Shown one piece after another: positions 28,346-38,229 of a stretch of 54,913 bases of DNA (position 1 is the stretch's first letter; each line of letters begins with the position of its first letter). The stretch covers positions 1 through 54,913 of the forward strand of contig JAODAX010000089.1 in assembly GCA_025463675.1 (NCBI GenBank), given 5' to 3'. A program made the position numbers and the translations under genes. The notes under the pieces were generated by a model. That model saw nothing but the letters and a program-made list of their open reading frames with translations, did not search any database and was not told the origin of the DNA. Origin of the DNA: Naasia sp. (GTDB taxonomy: Bacteria > Actinomycetota > Actinomycetes > Actinomycetales > Microbacteriaceae).

Positions 28346-28983
28346 CAGGCCACCCGCTTCGGGGCAGAGAGCGTGACGTCGGGGCTGCGCAGGTACAGCG
28401 GATCGAGCGGGGCCGCGGGCAGTCCCGCTGCCCGGCGGCGGACGGCCAGGATGCCGATCGCGCCCGGAGAGACGACGCCGTCCTCGAGGCGGGGCGCGTC
28501 CCGCGGAACCTCGTCGGGCTTCGCGAGCGACGGTCCCGCCGTGCGCACCGGAAGCCCGGACGCGTCGAGCCCCGAGTAGCGGCTCCAGTAGCGCTCGCGG
28601 CGGCGCGCATCGGTGACCACGATCCGGTGGGCCGCTCCCCCGGGCGGCGGGGACGATGCCGCGGTCGGGGATGCGGAGCCCGACAGCGCGAGGGCGTCGT
28701 GGCTGACGATGCCCTCCACCGGCACGCCGGCCGCGAGGGCGAACGCCCGTGCCGCCGCCATGCCCACGCGCAGCCCGGTGAACGGACCGGGGCCGACGCC
28801 CACCGCGACCGCGGTGACGTCCGCCGCCGTGGCGCCGGCGTCGGCGAGGACGCCGGCAATCAGCTCGCCGACCACCTCGGCGTGACGCAGCGTGTCCGTC
28901 TCGATCCGCTCGGCGAGCAGCGTGCCGTCGTCGGCGAGGAGCGCGGCGCCGGTGCCGGCGGAGCTGTCGAGGGCGAGGAGCAC
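28342..28983 (-). CDS. tsaB: t6A biosynthesis protein TsaB
   Basis: 213 residues starting at a GTG (MLLALDSSAGTGAALLADDG). It is a non-catalytic ASKHA-fold partner of TsaD: VAVGVGPGPFTGLRVGMAAARAFALA is the conserved TsaB core. It forms the TsaB-TsaD-TsaE complex. TAGGCT lies 6 nt upstream of the GTG (28990-28995), which suggests an additional leaderless promoter inside the operon; tsaE ends 19 nt upstream. Confidence 0.94.
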   Translation of the reverse strand: MLLALDSSAGTGAALLADDGTLLAERIETDTLRHAEVVGELIAGVLADAGATAADVTAVAVGVGPGPFTGLRVGMAAARAFALAAGVPVEGIVSHDALALSGSASPTAASSPPPGGAAHRIVVTDARRRERYWSRYSGLDASGLPVRTAGPSLAKPDEVPRDAPRLEDGVVSPGAIGILAVRRRAAGLPAAPLDPLYLRSPDVTLSAPKRVAW

Positions 28984-29002
28984 CCGACCAGCCTACGAGG
29001 CC

Positions 29003-29464
29003 TCAGACGGGCGTCCCCGCCGCCCAGCGCGGTCCGGAGCCCTCGACGCGCACCCGGCGCGGCTCCGCCTCGGGGTCGCCGCCCGCCTCGGTGGGGCGCT
29101 CGATGGTGAGCGCGAGCAGGGAGTCCACCTCCAGGAGCCCCTCCCCCCACTCGGCGACGACGACGCTGCGCTCGAGGTCGATGTCGAGGTCGTCGAGTTC
29201 CAGTGCGGAGCCGAGCCGGTAGGCATCGACGTGGACGAGCGGCGGACCGCCGACCGTGGAGGGATGGGTGCGGGCGAGCACGAAGGTCGGACTGGTGACC
29301 GGTCCGCGCACCTGCAGGCCCTCGCCGATGCCGCGGGTGAGGGTGGTCTTGCCTGCGCCGAGCGGGCCGGTGAGCACCACGACGTCCCCCGCTCGCAGCG
29401 CGGCACCGAGCCGGACGCCGAGCGCGTGCATCTCCTCCGGCGTCGCGACCTCGAGGACGCTCAC
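29003..29464 (-). CDS. tsaE: t6A biosynthesis ATPase TsaE
   Basis: The 153-residue ATPase runs from a GTG at 29464 that overlaps the alr stop as GTGA. Walker A is GPLGAGKTT near residues 33-41; TSPTFVLARTH and LVHVDAYRL follow, and VVVAEWGEGLL matches the TsaE Walker B-like region. It energises turnover of the TsaBD complex. The frame is open far upstream, but family similarity starts here (SVLEVATPEEMHALG). Confidence 0.94.
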   Translation of the reverse strand: MSVLEVATPEEMHALGVRLGAALRAGDVVVLTGPLGAGKTTLTRGIGEGLQVRGPVTSPTFVLARTHPSTVGGPPLVHVDAYRLGSALELDDLDIDLERSVVVAEWGEGLLEVDSLLALTIERPTEAGGDPEAEPRRVRVEGSGPRWAAGTPV

Positions 29465-30564
29465 TCGTAGGTCCGCTCGACGCGCGGGCCGATGCGCGTC
29501 ACGATCTCGTAGTTGATGGTGTCCGCCCAGTCCGCCCAGTCGTCGGCGCCGGGCGCCCCGGTCGCCGGGTCGCCGAAGAGGACCGCCTCGTCGCCCACCG
29601 CGACGTCGCCATCGACCTCGACGATGAGCTGGTCCATCGCAATCCTGCCGCGCACGGGCCGCCGCACGCCGCCGATGGCGACCTCGGCCCGGCCGGAGGC
29701 GGCACGCGGCACCCCGTCGGCGTAGCCGAGCGGCACGAGCGCGAGGCGGGTGGCCTCCGCGGCGCGCCAGGTGTGGTCGTAGGAGACCCCGGTGCCCGCC
29801 GGAACGGTCCGCACCGCGGCGACGCGGCTGCGCAGCGTCATGGCGGGCCGGAGCCCGGCCGGTCCCCCCTCCCGCCCGAACGGCGACAGCCCGTACATGC
29901 CGATGCCGAGGCGGACCAGGTCGAAGCGGGCGTCCGGGCGCCCGATGGCGCCGGCCGTGCTCGCGAGGTGCCGCAGCTCGAGGGTCAGGCCGGCGGCGTC
30001 GGCAGCGGCGAGCGCGTCCCGGAATGCGGCGAGCGCCGCGGCGTCGGCCTCCGCGGAGGCATTCGAGAGGTGGGACAGCAGCCCGCGCACCCGCAGCAGC
30101 CCGGCGCGCTCGAGCGACGCCGCCCGCTCGAACGCCGCCGCCCACTCGTCCGGGGCGAGTCCGTTGCGGCTGAGCCCCGAGTCCACCTTCAGCTGTACGG
30201 CGGGCAGGCCATCGGCGTCCGTGGCCGCCACTGCCTCCAGCTGGGCGATCGTCGAGACGCCGATGTCGACGCCCGCGTCGATCGCCGTCCGGAAGTCGGC
30301 GTCGGGGTCGTGCAGCCAGGCGAGGATCGGCGCCCGGATGCCGGCGTCCCGCAGCGGCAGCGCCTCGGCGACGTCGGCCACCCCCAGCCAGTCGGCACCG
30401 CCCTCGAGCGCTGCGCGTGCGGTGGGGACGGCGCCGTGCCCGTAGCCGTCCGCCTTGACGACCGCCATGGCGTGCTCGGTGCCGGCGAGCGCGCGCAGGT
30501 GGGCGACATTCGCGGCGATCGCGTCCACGTCGACGACCGCCTCGCGCAGCGGTGAGCCGGTCAC
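29461..30564 (-). CDS. alr: Alanine racemase
   Basis: 367 residues, PLP-dependent, making D-alanine for peptidoglycan. The PLP lysine is Lys37 in MAVVKADGYGHGA. The N-terminal TIM barrel includes VQLKVDSGLSRNG, and the C-terminal beta domain holds the catalytic tyrosine in GTGVSYDHTWRA and MDQLIVEV. The GTG start overlaps acpS (GTGA) and the stop overlaps tsaE. The order acpS-alr-tsaE is conserved in actinobacteria. Confidence 0.97.
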   Translation of the reverse strand: MTGSPLREAVVDVDAIAANVAHLRALAGTEHAMAVVKADGYGHGAVPTARAALEGGADWLGVADVAEALPLRDAGIRAPILAWLHDPDADFRTAIDAGVDIGVSTIAQLEAVAATDADGLPAVQLKVDSGLSRNGLAPDEWAAAFERAASLERAGLLRVRGLLSHLSNASAEADAAALAAFRDALAAADAAGLTLELRHLASTAGAIGRPDARFDLVRLGIGMYGLSPFGREGGPAGLRPAMTLRSRVAAVRTVPAGTGVSYDHTWRAAEATRLALVPLGYADGVPRAASGRAEVAIGGVRRPVRGRIAMDQLIVEVDGDVAVGDEAVLFGDPATGAPGADDWADWADTINYEIVTRIGPRVERTYE

Positions 30565-30917
30565 GACCGCGCCTCCGCGATCACGAACGCGGTCGCGATG
30601 CCACCGTCGTGCGAGAGGGAGAGGTGCAGGTCGGTGATGCCGCGGCGTTCCAGCTGCTGGGCGGTCGCGCCCGTGACGAGGAGCGACGGGTTGCGGTGCT
30701 CGTCCGCGCCGACGCTCATGTCCTGCCAGCGGAAGCCGGTGGAGTCGCCCACCGCCTTGATGAGCGCCTCCTTGGCCGCGAACCGCGCGGCGAGCGACGC
30801 GGGCGGCCGGTCGCGCTCGGCGACGGTGAACAGCCGCTCGACCAGCCGAGGGGTGCGGGCGATCGCGCGCTCGAAGCGCGGAATGTCGACCACGTCGACG
30901 CCGATCCCCACGATCAC
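30561..30917 (-). CDS. acpS: Holo-[acyl-carrier-protein] synthase
   Basis: 118 residues. It transfers 4'-phosphopantetheine from CoA to acyl carrier protein. [16 protein letters not shown] holds the metal-binding aspartate (Asp8) and [14 protein letters not shown] holds the conserved glutamate; [15 protein letters not shown] closes the fold. The GTG start lies 41 nt after the glmS stop. It is coupled by overlap to alr. Confidence 0.95.
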   Translation of the reverse strand: MIVGIGVDVVDIPRFERAIARTPRLVERLFTVAERDRPPASLAARFAAKEALIKAVGDSTGFRWQDMSVGADEHRNPSLLVTGATAQQLERRGITDLHLSLSHDGGIATAFVIAEARS

Positions 30918-30958
30918 CGCGGCACCCGCGTTCCTCGACCGCGCTCAGTCACCCGTGC

Positions 30959-32806
30959 TCACTCGACGGTGACGGACTTCGCCAGGTTGCGCGGCTGGTC
31001 CACGTCGAGGCCCTTCGCCGCCGCCAGCTCCATGGCGAAGATCTGCAGCGGCACCACGGCGAGCAGCGGCTCGAACAGCGGCGAGGCCAGCGGTATGCGG
31101 ATGACGTCGTCGGCGACGGGCAGCACCGCGACATCGCCCTGCTCGGCGATGGCGATCACATGGGCGCCGCGCGCCCGGATCTCCTGGATGTTCGACACCA
31201 CCTTCGGATGCAGCGACGAGGCGTCCCGCGGGCTCGGCACGACGACAAACACGCGCTGGCCGGGCTCGATCAGGGCGATCGGGCCGTGCTTCAGTTCACC
31301 GGCGGCGAACCCCTCCGCGTGGATGTACGCGAGCTCCTTGAGCTTCAGCGCGCCCTCGAGGGCGATCGGGTAACCCACGTGACGGCCGAGGAACAGCACC
31401 GAGCGGGTGTCGGACATGCCGCGGGCCAGCTCGCGGATGCCGGCGCCGGTCCCCAGGACCGTCGCGATCTTGTCCGGCACCGCCGAGAGCTCGGCGAGGT
31501 TCGCGCGCATCGCCGCCGCCGGCAGGGTGCCGCGCAGCTCGGCGAGGCGGAGCGCGAGAAGGTAGAGGGCGGTCACCTGGGCGACGAACGCCTTGGTGCT
31601 CGCCACCGCGACCTCGGGCCCGGCGTGGGTGTAGAGCGCCGCGTCGGACTCGCGCGGGATGGTCGCCCCCTGCGTGTTGCAGATCGACAGGGTCGTCGCG
31701 CCGCTCTCCCGCGCATACTTGACCGCCATCAGGGTGTCCATGGTCTCGCCCGACTGGCTGATCGAGACGATCAGCGTCTTCGGGCCGATCACCGGGTCGC
31801 GGTAGCGGAACTCGTGCGAAAGCTCCACCTCGACCGGGATGCCCGCCCACTTCTCGATCGCGTACTTGCCGAGCATGCCGGCGTACGCGGCGGTGCCGCA
31901 GGCGAGGATGATGATCCGGTCCGCGCCCGCGATGTCGTCCGCGATCCCTTCCAGCTCGGGCAGGGTGACGCCCTCGTCGCCCAGCCGGGTGAGCAGTGTG
32001 TTGGCGACGGCCGCCGGCTCCTCGCTGATCTCCTTCGCCATGAAGCTCGACCAGCCGCCCTTGTCGGCGGCGGACGCGTCCCACGCGATGTCGAACGGCT
32101 CCGACTCCACCGGCTGGCCGGCGAAGTCGACGACCTCGATGCCGTCGGGGCGGATGGTGACGATCTGGTCCTGGCCGATCGCGACGGCCCGTCGGGTGTG
32201 CTCGACGAAGGCGGCGACGTCCGAGCCGAGGAAATTCTCGCCCTCGCCGAGGCCGATCACGAGCGGCGAGTTGCGGCGGGCGCCGACGACGATGCCGGGC
32301 TGGTCCTCGTGGATCGCGAGCAGCGTGAACGCACCCGTCAGGCGGCCCACCACCTTGCGGAACGCGGCGGTCAGGTCGCCGGTGGCGCGGTACTCGCGGC
32401 CGAGGAGCAGGGCGGCTACCTCGGTGTCGGTCTCGCTCGAGAAGGTCACCCCTTCGGCGAGCAGCTCATCCTTCAGCTCAGCGAAGTTCTCGATGATGCC
32501 GTTGTGGATGACGGCCAGCTTGCCGTCGTCGCCGAGATGCGGGTGAGCGTTCGCGTCGGTCGGCCCGCCGTGCGTCGCCCAGCGGGTGTGGCCGATCCCG
32601 GTCACCCCGTCCGCGATCGGGTGGGCGGCCAGATCCTGGGTGAGCACGCCGAGCTTGCCCGCCCGCTTGTGCGTGGACAGCCGGCCCTCCGCGTCGATGA
32701 CGGCGACGCCCGCGGAGTCGTAGCCGCGGTACTCGAGGCGCCGCAGACCGCCCATCAGGACGCCCAGGCTGGGACGGCTGCCGACGTACCCGACGATTCC
32801 ACACAT
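30959..32806 (-). CDS. glmS: Glutamine-fructose-6-phosphate aminotransferase (isomerising)
   Basis: 615 residues from ATG 32806; the frame remains open for 1.7 kb upstream, but the true N-terminus is MCGIVGYVG, whose Cys2 becomes the nucleophile. Residues 1-220 are the class II glutaminase domain ([15 protein letters not shown]). Two SIS sugar-isomerase domains follow ([40 protein letters not shown]), and the tail is [13 protein letters not shown]. It makes glucosamine-6-phosphate for cell wall precursors; glmM downstream in the pathway lies 3 kb away. TAGACT lies 7 nt before the ATG. No glmS ribozyme was seen. Confidence 0.97.
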   Translation of the reverse strand: MCGIVGYVGSRPSLGVLMGGLRRLEYRGYDSAGVAVIDAEGRLSTHKRAGKLGVLTQDLAAHPIADGVTGIGHTRWATHGGPTDANAHPHLGDDGKLAVIHNGIIENFAELKDELLAEGVTFSSETDTEVAALLLGREYRATGDLTAAFRKVVGRLTGAFTLLAIHEDQPGIVVGARRNSPLVIGLGEGENFLGSDVAAFVEHTRRAVAIGQDQIVTIRPDGIEVVDFAGQPVESEPFDIAWDASAADKGGWSSFMAKEISEEPAAVANTLLTRLGDEGVTLPELEGIADDIAGADRIIILACGTAAYAGMLGKYAIEKWAGIPVEVELSHEFRYRDPVIGPKTLIVSISQSGETMDTLMAVKYARESGATTLSICNTQGATIPRESDAALYTHAGPEVAVASTKAFVAQVTALYLLALRLAELRGTLPAAAMRANLAELSAVPDKIATVLGTGAGIRELARGMSDTRSVLFLGRHVGYPIALEGALKLKELAYIHAEGFAAGELKHGPIALIEPGQRVFVVVPSPRDASSLHPKVVSNIQEIRARGAHVIAIAEQGDVAVLPVADDVIRIPLASPLFEPLLAVVPLQIFAMELAAAKGLDVDQPRNLAKSVTVE

Positions 32807-32813
32807 GACAGCC

Positions 32814-32819
32814 AGTCTA
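32814..32819 (-). promoter_or_regulatory. Candidate leaderless -10 box for glmS
   Basis: TAGACT on the minus strand with exactly 7 nt (GGCTGTC) before the ATG at 32806. No Shine-Dalgarno is visible, as expected for a leaderless mRNA. Confidence 0.55.
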
Positions 32820-32871
32820 CGAGGGCCCGCCGGGGGCGGTTCCGGCGGGCGGGGGGCGGGGGGCGCGACAC

Positions 32872-32877
32872 TACGCT
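32872..32877 (+). promoter_or_regulatory. Candidate leaderless -10 box for coaA
   Basis: TACGCT with exactly 7 nt (GTATCGG) before the ATG at 32885, and no Shine-Dalgarno. It is divergent from the glmS box 52 nt away. Confidence 0.5.
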
Positions 32878-32884
32878 GTATCGG

Positions 32885-33820
32885 ATGACCGATCCGTCCG
32901 GGGCCACCCCCTTCCTGGAGATCGACCGGTCCCGGTGGGCGGAACTCGCCCCCACAGCGGCCCTGCCCCTCGGCGAACCGGACCTGGTGCGCCTGCGCGG
33001 CGTCGGGGAGCCGCTCGACTCCCGCGAGGTGGCGGACGTCTACGTGCCGCTCAGCCGGCTGCTGAACCTCTACGCGACGAGTGCGGGTACCCTGCAGCGG
33101 CAGACGAGCGCCTTCCTCGGTGAGGACGAGTCGAAGGTGCCGTTCGTCATCGGGATCGCCGGGTCGGTGGCCGTCGGCAAGTCGACCGTGGCGCGCCTGC
33201 TGCGCGAGCTGCTTTCGCGCTGGCCGGGGACCCCCCGGGTGGAGCTCGTCACCACGGACGGCTTCCTGCTGCCGAACGCGGAGCTCGACCGGCGGGGCCT
33301 GCTGCACCGCAAGGGCTTCCCCGAGTCCTATGACCGCCGGGCGCTGCTGCGCTTCCTCAGCCGGGTGAAGAGCGGTGTCGAGGAGGTGCGGGCGCCGTTC
33401 TACTCGCACCTGTCGTACGACATCGTGCCCACCGCGGAGATCGTGGTGCGCCGGCCCGACGTGCTGATCGTCGAAGGCCTCAACGTGCTGCAGCCGCCCC
33501 AGCGCGGCGCGACCCTCGCGGTGAGCGACCTCTTCGACGTCGGGCTCTACGTGGACGCCCGGACCGCGGACATCGCCGGCTGGTACGAGGAGCGCTTCCT
33601 CCGCCTGCAACGGGGAGCGTTCGCCGACCCGAAGTCGTACTTCCACCGCTACGCCGCGTTGAGCGAGCCGGAGGCACGGGCGAAGGCGCGGGACATCTGG
33701 AGCACCATCAACGAGCCGAATCTGGTGCAGAACGTGCTGCCGACGCGTTCGCGGGCGACACTGGTGCTCCGGAAAGCAGCGGATCACAGCGTGCGGAGCG
33801 TGCTGCTGCGGAAGCTCTGA
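32885..33820 (+). CDS. coaA: Type I pantothenate kinase
   Basis: 311 residues from ATG 32885 ([20 protein letters not shown]); an open frame continues upstream without homology. It phosphorylates pantothenate, the first step of CoA synthesis, whose product acpS uses. Walker [10 protein letters not shown] is at residues 93-101. [24 protein letters not shown] and [10 protein letters not shown] are conserved in type I CoaA. Length matches the family. It is the only plus-strand gene between 25.1 and 38.2 kb apart from the adjoining pseudogene. Confidence 0.97.
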   Translation: MTDPSGATPFLEIDRSRWAELAPTAALPLGEPDLVRLRGVGEPLDSREVADVYVPLSRLLNLYATSAGTLQRQTSAFLGEDESKVPFVIGIAGSVAVGKSTVARLLRELLSRWPGTPRVELVTTDGFLLPNAELDRRGLLHRKGFPESYDRRALLRFLSRVKSGVEEVRAPFYSHLSYDIVPTAEIVVRRPDVLIVEGLNVLQPPQRGATLAVSDLFDVGLYVDARTADIAGWYEERFLRLQRGAFADPKSYFHRYAALSEPEARAKARDIWSTINEPNLVQNVLPTRSRATLVLRKAADHSVRSVLLRKL

Positions 33821-33848
33821 CGGCTCCGCCCGACGCGGCAGGCACGCG

Positions 33849-34677
33849 ATGCCGGTGCATCGACGCATGCGCCGCGCCGTCGCTCCTCCACTGCTGGCCT
33901 GGCGGCTCGCCGGCCGGACCGGCTGCGCCGCGGGCGCCCCCGCGACGCCCTCGCCTCCTGCATTGGAAGACGTGAGCGTGGTCGTCCTGCAAACCGCACC
34001 GACCTCGCGGTCGGCCGGATGCAGCTGCGGGTGGTGAACGACTCCGCCGACCCGCTGACGGTGCAGTCGGCGGTCTACACCGATCCCCGCTTCGCGGAGG
34101 CCGCTCGCTGGGCGGCGACAGCACGGTTCCGGCCGGCGCTGCCCGCGACCTGCCGGTGACCATCCCGGCGGCGGCCTGCGGCGACCCTGCCGGCGACAGC
34201 GGCACCGTCCAGCTGCGTTACACGCTTTCCGGCGGCGAGGCGGCCAGCTGCACGGTGGCACCGAGCGACCCGTTCGACATGGTCGCCCGGTGACGGGCGC
34301 GGGATGCGCGGCACCAGCCGTGCGGTACTCCGCCGAGATCAGCCTCACCGACGACATCGCGTTCGAGGGCACCGGACCCGACGAGGTGGCGATCCCGACC
34401 GTGCGCGTGAGGCGACGGGGCGAGCGCCGTGACGATCGACGAGGTGCAGGGCACGGTGCTCGCTGCAGCCGGACGACGGCACCATCGCGTGGGCGGTCGC
34501 GGGCACGACGGAGCGGGCGCCACCCGCTCGTTCGCGCTGCGGACGTGGCGCGTCGGGACCGGTGCCGAGTCGGCGCAGGCACGGCTGGCGCTCGCCGCGT
34601 CGACGGAGCTGCGAGCGCAGCTGTACGCGTTCGTGGGGCGCAGCTGCGGCTGGGGCGCGCCGGCTGAGGAACCCTAG
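33849..34677 (+). pseudogene. Remnant of a secreted protein gene with about six frameshifts
   Basis: A coherent protein can be followed through changing frames. MPVHRRMRRAVAPPLLAW ... leads to NRTDLAVGRMQLRVVNDSADP (frame change near 33992), then GGDSTVPAGAARDLPVTIPA (near 34111). SDPFDMVARVTGAGCAAPAV (near 34290) follows, then GDGASAVTIDEVQGTVL (near 34411), LQPDDGTIAWAVAGTTER (near 34463) and ATRSFALRTWRVGTGAE (near 34519), ending at TAG 34675-34677. It looks like a secreted beta-rich protein of about 270 residues of unknown function. The flanking genes coaA and glmM are intact, so decay is likelier than poor sequence. Confidence 0.8.
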
Positions 34678-36035
34678 ACGGCCAGCCGGTCGCGGACCAC
34701 GTCCGCTAGCCCGTTGGCGATGTCGTCGGCCGTCGACTGGTCCGCCGCCTCGACCATGACCCGCACCATCGGCTCGGTGCCGGACGGGCGCAGCAGCACC
34801 CGGCCCGTCTCGCCGAGGCGCTCCTCGGCGCGCACCACGGCCGCCGAGATCTCGGTGTCCGCCGCGAGGCGCTCCCGGTCGACCCCGGTCACGTTGACGA
34901 GCACCTGCGGCAGGAGGGTCACGATGCTCGCGAGCTCCGCGAGGGTGCGCCCGGTGCGGGCCATCTCGGCGGCCAGGTGCAGGCCGGTGAGCAGTCCGTC
35001 GCCGGTGGTCGCGTGCGCCGACATGATGACGTGACCCGACTGCTCGCCGCCGAGCGACAGGCCGCGGGCGCCGAGCTCCTCCAGCACGTACCGGTCGCCG
35101 ACCTTGGTCTGCACGACCTCGATGCCATGCTCGCGCATCGCGATCCGCAGGCCCAGGTTGCTCATCACCGTGGTCACGAGGGTGTCGTCCCGGAGCACGC
35201 CGCGCTCCTTCATGCCGACCGCGAGAATCGCCATGATCTCATCACCGCCGACGGTGTTGCCGTCCGCATCGATCGCGAGGCACCGGTCGGCGTCGCCGTC
35301 GTGGGCGATGCCGAGATCGGCGCCGGCGGCGCGCACGGCGTGGGCCAGCGGGCCGAGGTGGGTCGAGCCGACGCCGTCGTTGATGTTCATGCCGTCCGGG
35401 TCGTTGACGATGACCGTGACCCGCGCGCCGGCGTCGGCGAACACCTCGGGACTCACTCCCGCAGCCGCGCCGTTGGCGCAGTCGAGGACGACGTGCAGCC
35501 CGGTCAGCCGGGCGGGCAGCGTAGAGAGCAGGTGGATGACGTAGCGGTCCTCGGCGTCGGCGAAGCGGCGGATGCGGCCGACGCCCGCGCCGGTCGGCGC
35601 CAGCTTGCCGTCGCCGAGCGCGGCCTCGATCCGGTCCTCCACCTCGTCCGGCAGCTTGACGCCCCCGCGGGCGAAGATCTTGATGCCGTTGTCCGGCGCC
35701 GGGTTGTGCGAGGCCGACACCATCACACCGAAGTCGGCGTCGATGTCCGCGATCAGGTAGGCGGCGGCCGGCGTCGGGATGACGCCAGCGTCCAGGACGT
35801 CGACTCCGGAGCTGGCGAGCCCCGCCGAGACGGCGGCCGCGAGGAACTCGCCGGAGACGCGGGGGTCGCGGGCGACCACCGCCGTGGGCCGGAGACCCAG
35901 GCGGCGGCGCTCCTCCGCCCGCCTGCCCCTGCCCAGCACGACGGCAGTCGCCTGGGCGAGGGACAGGGCGAGCTCGACCGACACGTCGCGGTTAGCGAGA
36001 CCGCGGACCCCGTCGGTTCCGAAGAGTCGGGGCAT
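34674..36035 (-). CDS. glmM: Phosphoglucosamine mutase
   Basis: The 453-residue enzyme converts glucosamine-6-phosphate to glucosamine-1-phosphate. [19 protein letters not shown] is the conserved opening. The phosphoserine loop is VSASHNP with the active serine near residue 109, the metal loop is AHDGDADRC, and the sugar-binding EQSGHVIMS and phosphate-binding [14 protein letters not shown] motifs are present. It ends 4 bp into the end of the convergent pseudogene. It lies 18 nt after rpsI and is probably cotranscribed with rplM-rpsI. Confidence 0.97.
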   Translation of the reverse strand: MPRLFGTDGVRGLANRDVSVELALSLAQATAVVLGRGRRAEERRRLGLRPTAVVARDPRVSGEFLAAAVSAGLASSGVDVLDAGVIPTPAAAYLIADIDADFGVMVSASHNPAPDNGIKIFARGGVKLPDEVEDRIEAALGDGKLAPTGAGVGRIRRFADAEDRYVIHLLSTLPARLTGLHVVLDCANGAAAGVSPEVFADAGARVTVIVNDPDGMNINDGVGSTHLGPLAHAVRAAGADLGIAHDGDADRCLAIDADGNTVGGDEIMAILAVGMKERGVLRDDTLVTTVMSNLGLRIAMREHGIEVVQTKVGDRYVLEELGARGLSLGGEQSGHVIMSAHATTGDGLLTGLHLAAEMARTGRTLAELASIVTLLPQVLVNVTGVDRERLAADTEISAAVVRAEERLGETGRVLLRPSGTEPMVRVMVEAADQSTADDIANGLADVVRDRLAV

Positions 36036-36053
36036 GACCTTCGAGAGCCGGGA

Positions 36054-36539
36054 TCAGCGCTTCGAGAACTGCGGCGCCTTGCGGGCCTTCTTGAGTCCGG
36101 CCTTCTTGCGCTCGGTGACGCGGGCGTCACGGCTCAGGAAGCCGGCCTTCTTGAGGGCCGGACGGTTGTTCTCCTGGTCGATCTCGTTGAGGGCACGGGC
36201 GATCGCGAGGCGCAGCGCGCCGGCCTGGCCGGAGGGGCCGCCGCCGGTGATGCGCGCGATCACGTCGTAGCTGCCCAGCAGCTCGAGGACCTTGAACGGG
36301 TCGTTGATCAGCTGCTGGTGCAACTTGTTCGGGAAGTAGTCGGCGAACTCACGGCCGTTAACCGTGATGGCGCCGGAGCCGGGCACGACGCGCACCCGCG
36401 CGATGGCCTGCTTGCGGCGGCCGACGGCTGCCCCCGAGACGTTGAGCACCGCGCGAGGCGTGCTCGGTGCGACCGGGGCCGCGCTCTCGGTGGTGAAGCT
36501 CGAAGGAGCGTTGTCGATGGTGTCTGCGATTCTCGCCAT
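36054..36539 (-). CDS. rpsI: 30S ribosomal protein S9
   Basis: 161 residues, with a non-conserved N-terminal tail of about 36 ([20 protein letters not shown]) before the S9 core [24 protein letters not shown]. The C-terminus [12 protein letters not shown] is the conserved basic tail reaching the ribosomal P site. Bacterial S9 is usually about 130 residues; tails like this are typical of actinobacteria. It follows rplM by 27 nt. Confidence 0.98.
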   Translation of the reverse strand: MARIADTIDNAPSSFTTESAAPVAPSTPRAVLNVSGAAVGRRKQAIARVRVVPGSGAITVNGREFADYFPNKLHQQLINDPFKVLELLGSYDVIARITGGGPSGQAGALRLAIARALNEIDQENNRPALKKAGFLSRDARVTERKKAGLKKARKAPQFSKR

Positions 36540-36566
36540 GAGGAAGGTCCTGGTATCCGGCCGGCG

Positions 36567-37013
36567 CTACTGGGCGACCTGGTTGAGGGTGAACGGCGTG
36601 GGCTGCTGCGCGGCGTGCGGGTGCTCGGGGCCTGCGTAGACCTTGAGCTTCTTGAGCTGCGCGGCGCCGAGCGAGTTCTTCGGCAGCATGCCGCGGATGG
36701 CCTTCTCGACCGCGCGGGTGGGGTGCTTCGCGAGCAGCTCGGAGTAGGTCGTGGCGGTGAGACCGCCCGGGTAGCCGGAGTGGCGGTACGCCTTCTTCTG
36801 CGCGAGCTTCGCGCCGGTGAGGGCTACCTTCTCGGCGTTCACGATGATGACGAAGTCGCCGGTGTCCTGGTGGGGGGCGAAGGTGGGCTTGTGCTTGCCG
36901 CGGAGGAGAGCAGCGGCGTGGCTGGCGAGTCGGCCGAGGACCACGTCAGTGGCATCGATCACGAGCCAGTTGCGCTGGATCTCGCTCTCCCGGGGCGTGT
37001 AGGTGCGCGTCAC
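36567..37013 (-). CDS. rplM: 50S ribosomal protein L13
   Basis: GTG 37013 gives 148 residues ([22 protein letters not shown]), the standard length; the frame is open to 37121 but the extra residues show no homology. [34 protein letters not shown] and [26 protein letters not shown] are L13 signatures. First gene of rplM-rpsI-glmM on this strand. Confidence 0.98.
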   Translation of the reverse strand: MTRTYTPRESEIQRNWLVIDATDVVLGRLASHAAALLRGKHKPTFAPHQDTGDFVIIVNAEKVALTGAKLAQKKAYRHSGYPGGLTATTYSELLAKHPTRAVEKAIRGMLPKNSLGAAQLKKLKVYAGPEHPHAAQQPTPFTLNQVAQ

Positions 37014-37204
37014 GGTAGTAGCTTTCTTGTCGAGGTGTTCGTGGATCCCGCTCCGTTGGGAGTTCCGAATGGAACGCCGCCGTGGAGGGCTCAACAAACG
37101 GCGCCGCGGGGCGAACGCCAACGGGAGAGCCTACCGGACGCGCCCCCTCTCCTCAACTCGTACCGGATCCGCACCGGGCGAATCTCGGCGCAGTGGATAC
37201 GTCG

Positions 37205-37234
37205 TCGCCGCGGTAGTTGTTCCTACCGCGGCGA
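37205..37234. repeat. Inverted repeat, copy 3 of the TCGCCGCGGTAG family
   Basis: TCGCCGCGGTAG (37205-37216) and its perfect complement (37223-37234) enclose a 6-nt loop. It lies 36 nt beyond the truA stop on the minus strand and before rplM. The gap 37014-37270 holds nothing else that I can name except the rplM leader. Confidence 0.8.
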
Positions 37235-37270
37235 GAGCGTTTCTGCCGCGCAACCGGGTGCGCCCCCTCG

Positions 37271-38176
37271 TCAGTCGGACTCGGACTCGAGGTCGGAGTC
37301 GGCGGAGCCGAGCGACGGTCGGCGGGCGCGGGTTCGCTCCGCGCGGGCCGCGAGTTCGGCGTCCGGTGGGTACGCGACCTCGAGGAGAGTGAGGCCCTTC
37401 GCCGGCACCACCGGGAACTCGTTCGAGCGGGCGTCCGCCTCGAGCAACTCGCCCGGCCGCTCGACGGGCAGCCGCCCCTCCCCCACGGCGACGCAGGCGC
37501 CGACGAGCGAGCGCACCATCGAGTGGCAGAACGCGTCGGCGCGCACCTCGGCGACGAGCACGCCGTGCGCGTCGCGGGTCCAGGTGAAGTCCTGGAGCGT
37601 GCGGATGGTCGTCGACTCGGGGCGCGGCTTGCAGTACGCGGCGAAGTCCCGGAGGCCCAGCATCCCGGCCGCCGCCTCCGCCATGGCGGCGTCGTCGAGC
37701 GCCCTCGGGTGCCAGAGCGTGCGGTGCCGCTGCAGCGGGTCCCGCGCCGCCGCCGGGTCGGCGATCCGGTAGCGGTAACGGCGCCACAGCGCGGAGAACC
37801 GCGCATCGAAACCGGCCGGGACGACCGACGTCCGGGTGAGGACGACATCCGGCGACGACCCCAAGATGCCCGTCAGCCGCGCTCCCAGCAGCTCCGCCGC
37901 ATCCTGCCCGGCCCGCGCAGCCCGGGACCGCCGCAATGCGCGCACCTGGTCTTCGGCGAGGTCGAGATGCGCGACCTGCCCGGCCGCGTGCACGCCCGCG
38001 TCGGTGCGCCCGGCGACCACGAGGCCGGGGGCCGGCGGCGTGCGGCGCAGCAGGACGCCGAGCGCGTCCTCCAGAACGCCCTGCACGGTGCGCAGGCCCG
38101 GTTGGCGGGTCCAGCCGTGAAAGTGCGTGCCGTCGTACGCGATGCCGAGGCGGAGGCGCGTCGTTCCGTCCGTCAC
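37271..38176 (-). CDS. truA: tRNA pseudouridine(38-40) synthase TruA
   Basis: 301 residues from a GTG (MTDGTTRLRLGIAYDGTHFHGW). The catalytic aspartate lies in AGRTDAGVHAAGQVAHLD; RYRYRI and VRSLVGACVAVGEG are further family motifs. It modifies the anticodon arm of tRNAs. A Ser/Asp/Glu-rich tail of about 25 residues (SLGSADSDLESESD) is extra. TAGACT lies 7 nt before the GTG (38184-38189). In most actinobacteria it directly follows rplQ; here 2.9 kb separates them. Confidence 0.95.
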   Translation of the reverse strand: MTDGTTRLRLGIAYDGTHFHGWTRQPGLRTVQGVLEDALGVLLRRTPPAPGLVVAGRTDAGVHAAGQVAHLDLAEDQVRALRRSRAARAGQDAAELLGARLTGILGSSPDVVLTRTSVVPAGFDARFSALWRRYRYRIADPAAARDPLQRHRTLWHPRALDDAAMAEAAAGMLGLRDFAAYCKPRPESTTIRTLQDFTWTRDAHGVLVAEVRADAFCHSMVRSLVGACVAVGEGRLPVERPGELLEADARSNEFPVVPAKGLTLLEVAYPPDAELAARAERTRARRPSLGSADSDLESESD

Positions 38177-38183
38177 GCATCGG

Positions 38184-38189
38184 AGTCTA
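38184..38189 (-). promoter_or_regulatory. Candidate leaderless -10 box for truA
   Basis: TAGACT on the minus strand with 7 nt before the GTG at 38176. It may have replaced read-through from rplQ after insertion of the ligase block. Confidence 0.5.
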
Positions 38190-38229
38190 AGGGCGGCGCG
38201 CGGGCGCCTCGGTGCGCGAGGATGACGCT

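Noticed and set aside
31160-32880. Plus-strand open frame leading into coaA
   Set aside because: It is antisense to glmS with Arg/Asp/Glu-rich shadow composition; CoaA similarity starts only at 32885.
32807-32884. glmS ribozyme/riboswitch
   Set aside because: The gap before glmS is only 78 bp and divergent with coaA, and the leader appears to be absent; no ribozyme core seen.
32807-34582. Minus-strand open frame continuing far upstream of glmS
   Set aside because: It is an open frame caused by high GC: no family similarity, Arg/Pro/Ala-rich composition, and it lies opposite coaA. True GlmS must start at MCGIVG.
36540-36566. Separate promoter for rpsI
   Set aside because: The 27-nt gap after rplM is too short and shows no -10 box; cotranscription with rplM is simpler.
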